From positions 1 to 10,188 of the forward strand of contig NZ_CALIJF010000187.1 in assembly GCF_938018035.1 (NCBI RefSeq): a stretch of 10,188 nucleotides of DNA, given 5' to 3'. Numbering within the stretch: the stretch's first letter is position 1; each line of letters begins with the position of its first letter. The position numbers and the translations under genes are program-made. Origin of the DNA: an uncultured Campylobacter sp. GTDB lineage: Bacteria; Campylobacterota; Campylobacteria; Campylobacterales; Campylobacteraceae. Under the pieces are notes generated by a model. It was not told the DNA's origin. It made no database searches and saw nothing but the letters and a program-made list of their open reading frames with translations. Positions 1-5,756 of this stretch are shown piece after piece.

Positions 1-50
<50 letters not shown>

Positions 51-61
51 TTTATTTGATT

Positions 62-148
62 TCGCAGACTAGCGAAGCTAGTCTTTGCGACCAAAGGGCT
101 ACGCCCTTTGGAAACCTCTAAAGCACACCGCTTCTATCGGAAGCGGCG
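62..148 (-). repeat. three tandem hairpins in the 16S leader
   Basis: Three back-to-back inverted repeats sit just upstream of the 16S 5' end. (1) 62-90: arms AGACTAGC/GCTAGTCT around a 3-nt loop, extended by TCGC/GCGA across a 2-nt bulge. (2) 91-111: perfect 9-bp arms CCAAAGGGC/GCCCTTTGG around TAC. (3) 128-146: 7-bp arms CCGCTTC/GAAGCGG around a 5-nt loop. They probably fold in the precursor rRNA and may guide processing or leader folding. None has a T tract, so termination is unlikely. Confidence 0.6.
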
Positions 149-253
149 TATATTACGTAGATAAAACTTATTATTCGCATAATTAAATTTAAAAACCAAC
201 GTTTAGTTAGTTTAGATCCAAATAATTGAATCAGGCTTTAGAGAGTCGATATG

Positions 254-274
254 AAGTTTTTAATCTAAAAACTT
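254..274 (-). repeat. A/T-rich hairpin in rRNA leader
   Basis: Perfect 8-bp arms AAGTTTTT/AAAAACTT enclose a 5-nt loop. It lies midway between the boxA-like site and the 16S start and is probably a secondary-structure element of the leader transcript. Its role is unknown. Apart from this, the promoter, the boxA-like site and the three proximal hairpins, I see no gene or tRNA in 51-596. Confidence 0.4.
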
Positions 275-420
275 TATGTTTTTGTAACATCGTTTTTATG
301 GATAGATTTAGTTTAAAGCTAGATGCTAATTAGATATTCGTTACGGATGTAAAAAATAATCTAAATTCGATCCGGCGATCTAAATCTTAATCCATAGGCT
401 CAATCGATCACTTGTTTAGA

Positions 421-432
421 TTTCAAAGATTG
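421..432 (-). promoter_or_regulatory. boxA-like antitermination site in rRNA leader
   Basis: The minus strand reads CAATCTTTGAAA followed by TCTAAACAAG. This resembles the boxA element of bacterial rRNA leaders (TCTTTGAAA/CTAAACAA type), where NusB-S10 load the antitermination complex. It lies between the putative rRNA promoter and the 16S start, as expected. The assignment rests on motif similarity and position only. Confidence 0.5.
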
Positions 433-551
433 ACTAAAGATATTTGTTTTTAACAGTTAAAATTTTAAAAAACACGTTCGCTAAAAGGCTAAAACTACTA
501 GGACTTAAGAGTTAAGAAAGCAGGTTCGGCTCGGTGCGAAACAGAATTATG

Positions 552-557
552 ATTATA
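552..557 (-). promoter_or_regulatory. rRNA operon -10 promoter box
   Basis: The minus strand carries a perfect TATAAT preceded directly by TTG. No good -35 box is visible at the usual spacing, which is common for sigma-70 promoters in Campylobacter and Helicobacter. The box starts 40 bases beyond the selD stop and about 500 nt upstream of 16S, giving a leader long enough to hold the boxA-like site and the hairpins. I take it as the main rRNA promoter; others closer to 16S cannot be excluded. Confidence 0.55.
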
Positions 558-596
558 CAAGAGTGATGCTTAAAGGGGGCTGAATAGATAAAGATT

Positions 597-1619
597 TTAG
601 ACTAAATAAATTTTATGCTCGGCACGTACCACTACTTCTCCGATGATAGCGCTACTAGCGTAGCCTGCGTTTTTTAAATTCACAAGCGCTCGCGCCGCGT
701 CCTTTTCCGCTACGGCAAGCAGAAGTCCGCCGCTGGTTTGCGCGTCGCAAAGCGTTATGTCCGGTTCGGAATCGACACCAGGTGCGATAAATTTTAAATT
801 TTTATAGCTTCCGGCAGGGATTAGCCCTTCATCAAGGCATCTGAGGGCGCTTTTTAAAAGCGGAATTTTACTAGGATAAATTTTAAAACTTACCTTCTCA
901 TTTATCATCTCAAGGGCGTGTCCAAGCAGCCCAAAGCCCGTCACGTCGGTTGCGGCATGTATTTTTAAACCCGCTAGCGCGCCTACGGCATAAAAATTTA
1001 GCAAAATCATGCTCTCTATAGCGTCACGAAATTCTTCAAATTTAAGAAATTTCGCTTTGATAGCCGTAGCGATAATGCCCGTACCGATGGGCTTTGTTAG
1101 GATCAGCAGGTCGCCTTCGCGCGCTGTATTGTTGCTCCAAAATTTACGCGGATTCACACGCCCGGTGACGCTAAGCCCGTAATAAATTTCAGGGGTAGAG
1201 ATGGTGTGCCCGCCTACCAAGGCCCCTCCACACTCTTTGATCTTGTCTTTACCGCCGCGCAGAATTTCGCGCAGAATTTCGTTTGAGAAATGACAATCGT
1301 CAAAACCCACGATGTTTAGGGCGTTTATCACTTCGCCGCCCATCGCAAATACGTCGCTTAGGGAGTTTGCTGCCGCGATCTGTCCGAAAATAAATGGATC
1401 GTCCACCAAAGGGGTGATGAAATCGAGCGTCTGCACGAGCGCAAGATCGTTGCTTATGCGAAATACGCTCGCATCTTCGTTGCTGCAGGTTGACGAAAGC
1501 AGGTTTACATTGGGCTCGATTAAATTTCCAAGATTTTCGGTTAGACCCGCCGGGTCAAGCTTGGCGGCTCAACCGGCGGCTGCAATAAATTTCGTGAGGT
1601 TAAAATCTCTGTAGATCAT
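597..1619 (-). CDS. selD: Selenophosphate synthetase SelD, selenocysteine-containing
   Basis: SelD makes selenophosphate from selenide and ATP, the selenium donor for Sec-tRNA synthesis. The frame from GTG at 1436 covers only the C-terminal 279 residues. Reading back through one TGA (1569-1571) reaches ATG at 1617-1619 and gives 340 residues, close to the family's usual length of about 345. The new N-terminus reads LTKFIAAAG-Sec-AAK, aligning with E. coli LTQYSHGAGCGCK so that Sec17 and Lys20 fall on E. coli Cys17 and Lys20, the catalytic pair. The second Cys (E. coli Cys19) is Ala here. Further family motifs are TLDFITPLVDDP, FGQIAAANSLSDVFAMGG, LVGGHTIS, TDVTGFGLLGH and a C-terminal SGGLLLAV. 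The ATG overlaps the yedF stop in an ATGA, so translation is probably coupled. The family is certain; the TGA being read as Sec is strongly supported by the hairpin after it. Confidence 0.92.
1528..1571 (-). promoter_or_regulatory. bacterial SECIS-like hairpin directing Sec at UGA 1569-1571
   Basis: Immediately 3' of the in-frame UGA the mRNA can fold into a two-part hairpin. The lower arms are CCAAG (1560-1564) and CUUGG (1528-1532). The upper arms are GACCC (1552-1556) and GGGUC (1544-1548), enclosing a GGC loop. The apical loop begins 18 nt after the UGA and its first base is G. This fits the described bacterial SECIS consensus (small apical loop with an early G, roughly 16-37 nt after UGA). 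SelB would bind this element. No folding program was run. Confidence 0.75.
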
Positions 1620-2212
1620 AGTTTGATTACTTCGTATTTCGATAGGACGTCCATGATTTCGTATGCGTTTGAAATCTCGCCGATCGCGAGCTTATCGACC
1701 AGTTTGTAGCCCTCCAGACAGCTTCCGCAGCTTAAAATTTCAGCTCCCGCTTCGTTTAGCTTTTTGATCGCCTCGAAGCATTCGTGGCCGCGGTTGGTGG
1801 TTATGTGCACGGCGTTGTTTACACAGATGACCTTCACTGGCTTTTCGTCTAAGCTTAGCGCCGCGCCTAAAAATTTAGCAAGCAAGCTCTTTCCGATCGG
1901 GCCGCTTCCGCACTGCTCCTCGTTTAGGAATATCACCTTGCCTCTTTTTGGCGCCGTGACATTACAATAAATATCGTCGATACTTTCATCTTTAAGCTCG
2001 TCCGTTTTTACGGTTTTTATAAGTGTGTCAGCGCCCGCTTGTGAAATTTGCGCCTCAAAGCCGTTTTTAGCCAAAAAACGTTTTATGTTTTCGCGCGGCG
2101 CTACGTCGTTTACCAAAATTTCTAAATTCTCTCCGATTTTTAGCTCACCGAGGGCTTTTTTGGTGCGCAAAAGCGGCTCCGGGCAATTTAAATTGCGACA
2201 ATCTAGTTGCAT
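1616..2212 (-). CDS. yedF: Selenium metabolism protein YedF (TusA-like plus DsrE-like)
   Basis: A 198-residue two-domain protein. Residues 1-68 form a SirA/TusA-like domain with the signature CPEP at Cys10. Residues about 80-198 resemble a DsrE-like sulfurtransferase domain, with Cys101 (EEQCGSG) and a Cys pair in SCGSCLEGY (Cys162, Cys165). This domain order matches the family named selenium metabolism protein YedF, found with selD in Sec-using bacteria. The likely role is handling a reactive selenium or sulfur species for SelD, but the biochemistry is not settled. Start ATG 2212 has a clear AAGGA (2219-2223) 6 nt upstream. Its TGA overlaps the selD ATG, and the gene follows fdhC on the same strand after 84 nt, consistent with one formate/selenium operon. 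Confidence 0.88.
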   Translation of the reverse strand: MQLDCRNLNCPEPLLRTKKALGELKIGENLEILVNDVAPRENIKRFLAKNGFEAQISQAGADTLIKTVKTDELKDESIDDIYCNVTAPKRGKVIFLNEEQCGSGPIGKSLLAKFLGAALSLDEKPVKVICVNNAVHITTNRGHECFEAIKKLNEAGAEILSCGSCLEGYKLVDKLAIGEISNAYEIMDVLSKYEVIKL

Positions 2213-2235
2213 ATGTAATCCTTAAAAATAAAATT

Positions 2236-2250
2236 CTTTGAACCTCAAAG
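2236..2250 (-). terminator. possible weak terminator/attenuator between fdhC and yedF
   Basis: On the minus strand the arms CTTTGA/TCAAAG (6 bp, 3-nt loop) are followed by AATTTTATTTTT and then the yedF Shine-Dalgarno. The stem is short and A/T-rich, so any termination would be partial. It could reduce yedF-selD expression relative to fdhC. Confidence 0.3.
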
Positions 2251-2296
2251 CTAATGCGAGCCGCACGCAAGCAGACCCGCATAAAATTTACCCAAG

Positions 2297-3256
2297 TTAT
2301 AAGCGCGGGTACTTCGCTTCAAATTGCGATTTAGCGATCTGCCCTTTATCGAGCAGCTCGCGATACCAGTAGTGGTGAAGTACGTAAACTTCCTCCTCCG
2401 GCTTGTGTCCGTCGATCATCGAGTGGATGGCTCCGCTGATCGCAAAGACCGCCATATAGATATGCACAAGCAAAAATACCGCGCAGACCGCACCCAAAAG
2501 ATTATGAATAATCGCGCTTGCTCTTAAAATTTCGATCTGACTCATACCTAGCGCACTTCTCATTGCGGGGATATCGTAGTCTAGGAAAAACATTGACGCA
2601 CCCGTCGCTATCATCACTATACCGCCTAAAGTCGCGACCCAAAACCACGCCTTTTGGCCGGCGTTAAATTTACCCGCAGGGATTGCGCGCTTCTTTTTGC
2701 TTAGATAGCCGCCCACGATCATCATCCATCTGATATCGTAAGTTCGCGGTAGCATACGCCAAAACCATGTCACTAGCATAGGCACAACGGCAATCGCAAA
2801 CGCTATCGTAGCCAGTCCGTGAGCGTTTTTACAAAATCTCACGAAAGCGCCGCCGCCAAATTCCTCGCCAAACATCATAATCAAGCCTGTCGGAACCAAG
2901 ATCGCCCATGCTACGGCCGCTACAAGATGGTATAGTCGCTCAAATTTATTAAATGCATAGATCGGCTTGCCCGCGTGATGATCGAAGTGCTTCGGCCCTA
3001 TGATCGCGTAGTGCCCAATAAAAGCTATGATTACGCCCAAAACCGCACCCAGCGCCAGCCACGCAAAAAAGCCCGAGCTTTGCAGATGTCCTTGAAATTG
3101 CAGAAAAATCGGACCGAAGCCGTTGCCGTAGCTATCGATGTTTTCAAGCCTTGCATTGCCCCAAACATCGCTATTCCCCTGCACGATGTCGGCGTATTTT
3201 TTCTCCTCCGCCTGCGCATAAACACAGGCTAAAAGCGCGAGAAACAATCTTTTCAT
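2297..3256 (-). CDS. fdhC: Formate dehydrogenase cytochrome b (gamma) subunit FdhC
   Basis: A 319-residue membrane protein that would anchor formate dehydrogenase and pass electrons from formate to menaquinone through b-type hemes. Residues 1-16 look like a signal peptide (basic start, hydrophobic core, AQA cut site). Membrane segments are predicted near 62-83, 109-129, 147-168, 203-223 and 248-272. Candidate heme-ligand histidines are His110 (in FERLYH), His146, His251 and His265. The 14-residue spacing of the last pair matches E. coli FdnI His155/His169. Start ATG 3256 has AAGGA just upstream. The iron-sulfur and catalytic subunits (fdhB, fdhA) are not adjacent: the upstream gene is nspC, and fdhC has its own promoter. 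Assignment to formate dehydrogenase rather than a related cytochrome b is supported by the selD/yedF neighbours. Confidence 0.88.
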   Translation of the reverse strand: MKRLFLALLACVYAQAEEKKYADIVQGNSDVWGNARLENIDSYGNGFGPIFLQFQGHLQSSGFFAWLALGAVLGVIIAFIGHYAIIGPKHFDHHAGKPIYAFNKFERLYHLVAAVAWAILVPTGLIMMFGEEFGGGAFVRFCKNAHGLATIAFAIAVVPMLVTWFWRMLPRTYDIRWMMIVGGYLSKKKRAIPAGKFNAGQKAWFWVATLGGIVMIATGASMFFLDYDIPAMRSALGMSQIEILRASAIIHNLLGAVCAVFLLVHIYMAVFAISGAIHSMIDGHKPEEEVYVLHHYWYRELLDKGQIAKSQFEAKYPRL

Positions 3257-3286
3257 GGATTTCCTTAGATATAAAATTTCGAGCCG

Positions 3287-3295
3287 ATTATATCA
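3287..3295 (-). promoter_or_regulatory. fdhC promoter, extended -10
   Basis: The minus strand reads TGATATAAT, a perfect extended -10 (TGnTATAAT) with TATAAT at 3287-3292 and T-rich sequence upstream. It lies about 30 nt before the fdhC ATG, in the 96-bp gap after nspC. No convincing -35 box is visible, as is usual in Campylobacter. It would drive fdhC and probably yedF-selD. Confidence 0.65.
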
Positions 3296-3352
3296 TTTTT
3301 TGCAAAAAATTTTCTTACAAAGCAAAATTAGATTTTTGTATTAAGCGCCGCG

Positions 3353-4510
3353 CTAGTTTCGCCTCGCGTACTCGTCGTAGCCGAATTTTTTGATCATTAA
3401 AACCTCTCCGCGCTCGTCCGCCAAAACAAGATCGGGCAGCTTGATGCCGTTAAAGGTCGTGTTTTTCACGATCGTGTAGTGGATCTGATCCTCGAAAATC
3501 ACCCGATCGCCGATGTTTAGCGGCGCATCAAATTTATACTCGGGTTGCCCGCTCTCAAGCCCCACGACGTCGCCTGCGAGGCAGGTATTTCCGCCGAAGC
3601 GATAGCTAAATTTACCGCTCTTGCTCTCGCCGCGCACCGCAGGACGATACGGCATCAGCACGGTATCGGGCATGTGCGCTTCGGAAGAGGCGTCTAAGAT
3701 AGCGATTTGAGCGCCATTCTCTACTATATCAAGCACGCTAGCGACCAAATACCCGCACTCCCAGCCGACTGCCTCGCCCGGCTCGAGATAAATTTTAACC
3801 TCATATTTTTCGCGAAATTTTTTGATCAGATCTATCAGTAGCTCCACGTCGTAGCCTGCGCGCGTGATATGATGACCGCCGCCGAAATTTAGCCACTTTA
3901 GGCCTCTGAAATACTTGCTAAATTTCGCCTCGAAAACCTCAAGCACCCGCTCTAGGCTCTGAGCGCTTTCTTCGCACAGCGCGTGAAAATGCAGCCCCGA
4001 GATGCCGCGCAAAAACTCGCCGTCTTGCAAGATCGCCCGCTGCAGCGCTTCAAGGCTCATCCCGAGCCTGCTAAAGCTGCCGCACGGATTGTAAGCGTCT
4101 TTGGGCGCGAAGGAGGTCTGCGGATTTAGCCGCAAGCCGCACGATGCGCCCGTAGCAAGCGCCTTTGCGCGATATTTTTGCCACTGCGCGGCGCTATTGA
4201 ATACGACGTGGTTTGAAATTTTTAAAATTTCATCCAAATCATCCTCTTTGAATGCGGGCGAGTATGTGTGAATTTCGCCGTTTTTGATAAATTCCGCGGC
4301 AAATTTCGCCTCGTGCAGACCGCTGCAAGTGGCGCCCCAGAGGTATCTGTCAACGTAAGGCATCGCGAAGCTAAACGCAAAGCCTTTTAGCGCGCACAGA
4401 ATTTTTGCGCCGCTTCGCTCGCCTACGCCGCGTAAAATTTCTAAATTTTTTACCAGTTTTTGCTCCTCGCACACGTAAGCGGGGGTCGAAATTTGATCGA
4501 TTTTCATCAT
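3353..4510 (-). CDS. nspC: Carboxynorspermidine/carboxyspermidine decarboxylase
   Basis: A 385-residue PLP enzyme of the alanine-racemase fold (fold III) that decarboxylates carboxyspermidine or carboxynorspermidine, the last step of the polyamine route used by Campylobacter and Vibrio. Visible landmarks are the PLP lysine in CALKG (Lys42), GLHFHALCE (172-180), the phosphate-binding FGGGHH (209-214), EPGEAVGW (243-250) and the catalytic cysteine in NTCLAGD (Cys310). Two adjacent ATGs are possible starts (4510 and 4507). The GAGGA Shine-Dalgarno is better spaced for the second, so the protein may begin MKIDQ. The preceding enzyme, carboxyspermidine dehydrogenase, is not in the window. It is divergent from moaD with an 84-bp shared promoter region. 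Confidence 0.93.
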   Translation of the reverse strand: MMKIDQISTPAYVCEEQKLVKNLEILRGVGERSGAKILCALKGFAFSFAMPYVDRYLWGATCSGLHEAKFAAEFIKNGEIHTYSPAFKEDDLDEILKISNHVVFNSAAQWQKYRAKALATGASCGLRLNPQTSFAPKDAYNPCGSFSRLGMSLEALQRAILQDGEFLRGISGLHFHALCEESAQSLERVLEVFEAKFSKYFRGLKWLNFGGGHHITRAGYDVELLIDLIKKFREKYEVKIYLEPGEAVGWECGYLVASVLDIVENGAQIAILDASSEAHMPDTVLMPYRPAVRGESKSGKFSYRFGGNTCLAGDVVGLESGQPEYKFDAPLNIGDRVIFEDQIHYTIVKNTTFNGIKLPDLVLADERGEVLMIKKFGYDEYARRN

Positions 4511-4594
4511 TTTTCCTCATTAAATTTTTACGCAATTATATAAAATTTTATAAATTTTTCGTTAAAATCGCTCAATCTTTAAAAAAGGACAAAA
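4511..4594. promoter_or_regulatory. divergent nspC / moaD promoter region
   Basis: This 84-bp A/T-rich gap serves both directions. For nspC the minus strand has a perfect TATAAT at 4535-4540, about 25 nt from the start. For moaD the plus strand has a weaker TAAAAT at 4563-4568. Its Shine-Dalgarno AAGGA (4585-4589) sits 5 nt before the ATG. No operator-like repeat is obvious beyond the general AAATTT richness. Confidence 0.5.
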
Positions 4595-4816
4595 ATGGTA
4601 GAGGTAGAATTTTTAGGGCCGATCGGGCGCGAGCCCCTGCGCCTAAACGCAAACTCCTTGCAAAAGGTAAAAGCGGAGCTGCAAAAGGACGAAAGCCTGC
4701 GAGAGTGGCTCGCAAACTGCGCCGTGGCGGTAAATGATAAGATGATTTATGATGCGAATTTTGCGCTTAAATCCGGCGATCGCGTGAGCCTTCTGCCTCC
4801 CGTTTGCGGCGGCTAA
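4595..4816 (+). CDS. moaD: Molybdopterin synthase small subunit MoaD
   Basis: A 73-residue protein of the ubiquitin-like sulfur-carrier fold. It ends in CGG, supplying the C-terminal Gly-Gly that is adenylated and thiocarboxylated before donating sulfur to precursor Z (cPMP). The segment LKSGDRVSLLPPVCGG is the typical MoaD tail (gD.V.llPPV.GG). The length is close to the E. coli protein's 81 residues. The ribosome site AAGGA is well placed. moaE follows after 15 nt, so the two subunits of the synthase are co-transcribed. Confidence 0.93.
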   Translation: MVEVEFLGPIGREPLRLNANSLQKVKAELQKDESLREWLANCAVAVNDKMIYDANFALKSGDRVSLLPPVCGG

Positions 4817-4831
4817 GCTTAGGAAGCGGCG

Positions 4832-5341
4832 ATGAACGAGGCTAAATTTAATCCGGAAATTTTAAGCGGGATCGAGCCTGAAATTTATGAGGGCAGCTTG
4901 GATGTAGATGCGATTTTATCGCGCTGGTACGCTAAATTTAAAGACGCAAATTGCGGCGCGTTCATTACCTTCGTAGGCATCGTGCGCGAAGAGGGCGGCA
5001 TCTGCGCGCTTAGCTTTGATATCTACGAGCCGATTTTGCGGACTTGGTTCGAAGCGTGGCAACAAAAGGCCGCAGCACAGGGCGCATTCGTGCTTTTTGC
5101 ACATGCAAACGGGGATGTGCCGATCCACGAAAGCTCCTACGTCGCAGGCGTCGTAAGCCCGCAGCGCAAGGTCGCTCTGGCGCTAATAAACGAGTTTGTG
5201 GAGGATTTCAAGGCGGCCGCGCCGATCTGGAAATACGACGTAAAGGGCGGCAAAATCGAGGACGGCAAAGTAGTAGGCGGGAAGAGGATCTACGCGGCGG
5301 ATCGCTCGCAGAGAGTAAAAGGCGCAGGACTTTTGGGCTAA
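4832..5341 (+). CDS. moaE: Molybdopterin synthase catalytic subunit MoaE
   Basis: A 169-residue protein, the large subunit that with thiocarboxylated MoaD inserts the dithiolene sulfurs to make molybdopterin. GAFITFVGIVRE (42-53) and the segment DFKAAAPIWK identify the family. Lys127 and Lys134 correspond to the catalytic E. coli Lys119 and Lys126 with the same 7-residue spacing. Arg52 and Arg112 match Arg39 and Arg104. Deviations are HANG at 91-94 where E. coli has HRIG, and Gln111 where E. coli has His103. The N-terminus is also about 13 residues longer than E. coli MoaE. AGGA lies 7 nt before the ATG. It ends the short moaDE unit and converges on the ATPase gene. Confidence 0.92.
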   Translation: MNEAKFNPEILSGIEPEIYEGSLDVDAILSRWYAKFKDANCGAFITFVGIVREEGGICALSFDIYEPILRTWFEAWQQKAAAQGAFVLFAHANGDVPIHESSYVAGVVSPQRKVALALINEFVEDFKAAAPIWKYDVKGGKIEDGKVVGGKRIYAADRSQRVKGAGLLG

Positions 5342-5353
5342 ATTTAAAAGCCC
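5335..5353 (+). terminator. hairpin overlapping the moaE stop codon
   Basis: Arms GGGCT (5335-5339) and AGCCC (5349-5353) enclose a 9-nt A/T loop and include the moaE stop. No T tract follows, so it is a poor intrinsic terminator. It may mark the 3' end or protect the transcript. Confidence 0.25.
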
Positions 5354-5404
5354 GCGCCGCTTAAATTTATAGGCTTACTTCAATTCAATCAAATTTAATC
5401 AAAA

Positions 5405-5418
5405 CGGCGATTACGCCG
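5405..5418 (-). terminator. possible terminator for the minus-strand ATPase transcript
   Basis: Arms CGGCG/CGCCG with a 4-nt loop are followed on the minus strand by TTTTGATTAAATTTGATT. The stem is short but GC-rich, and the following T-rich run suits Rho-independent termination. It lies about 340 nt past the ATPase stop codon. On the plus strand it lacks a T tract. Confidence 0.4.
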
Positions 5419-5707
5419 ACAAGTAAAATTCTATGTATAAAATACGGCGGGAATTCTAAAATAAAAATTTATGTAAATTTGGTGGCTGAGGCTAAATTTA
5501 AAACTCAAAATTTTACTCTGACTCCGTGCTCGCGAGCCCGATTAGTATGGCGGGCGAGAACTAAAATTTCAAGTCTAAATTTATATCAATTTAATAGATC
5601 GGCATTGCTACGGCGCGCCGCAAATAAAGCGGCGACGCGCAAAACTCTTGCCAAATAAAATCAAAATTTCGCCGCCGTATATCTAAACACAAGCGAAACA
5701 CAATGCT

Positions 5708-5727
5708 ATGAAATTTTAAAATTTCAT
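5708..5727. repeat. perfect 20-bp palindrome
   Basis: The half-site ATGAAATTTT is followed directly by its exact complement AAAATTTCAT, with no spacer. It lies 30 nt past the ATPase stop. It shares the TGAAATTT/AAATTTCA core with the inverted repeat at 9583-9611. It may be a regulatory site, or a chance product of this genome's AAATTT bias. Confidence 0.6.
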
Positions 5728-5756
5728 CGCAAATAACCATTCCTGCTAAGCGGCGG

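Larger units (their letters stand above)
5342..5756. other. convergent intergenic gap, 415 bp
   Basis: No convincing gene is present. It holds the hairpins at 5335-5353 and 5405-5418 and an 8-bp bulged stem at 5529-5558 (CTC..GCCCG/CGGGC-GAG). It also holds a 9-bp GC stem with one bulged A at 5613-5638 around loop AAATAAA, and a perfect 20-bp palindrome at 5708-5727. A 49-codon minus-strand frame (5591-5740) starts 16 nt past the ATPase stop but has a badly spaced Shine-Dalgarno. Part of the gap is probably the 3' untranslated region of one or both convergent transcripts. Confidence 0.5.

Noticed and set aside
597..1436. selD starting at GTG 1436 as a 279-residue protein
   Set aside because: This start removes the catalytic N-terminus, has no ribosome site and leaves 183 bp after yedF unexplained. 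Reading through the TGA restores a full-length family match and an ATGA overlap with yedF.
1569..1571. TGA in selD as a nonsense mutation (pseudogene)
   Set aside because: It falls exactly at the catalytic Cys/Sec position, is followed by a SECIS-like hairpin, and the rest of the frame is intact and well conserved.
4511..4594. Molybdenum cofactor riboswitch upstream of moaD
   Set aside because: The whole gap is 84 bp, A/T-rich and shared with the divergent nspC promoter, too short and unstructured for that riboswitch.
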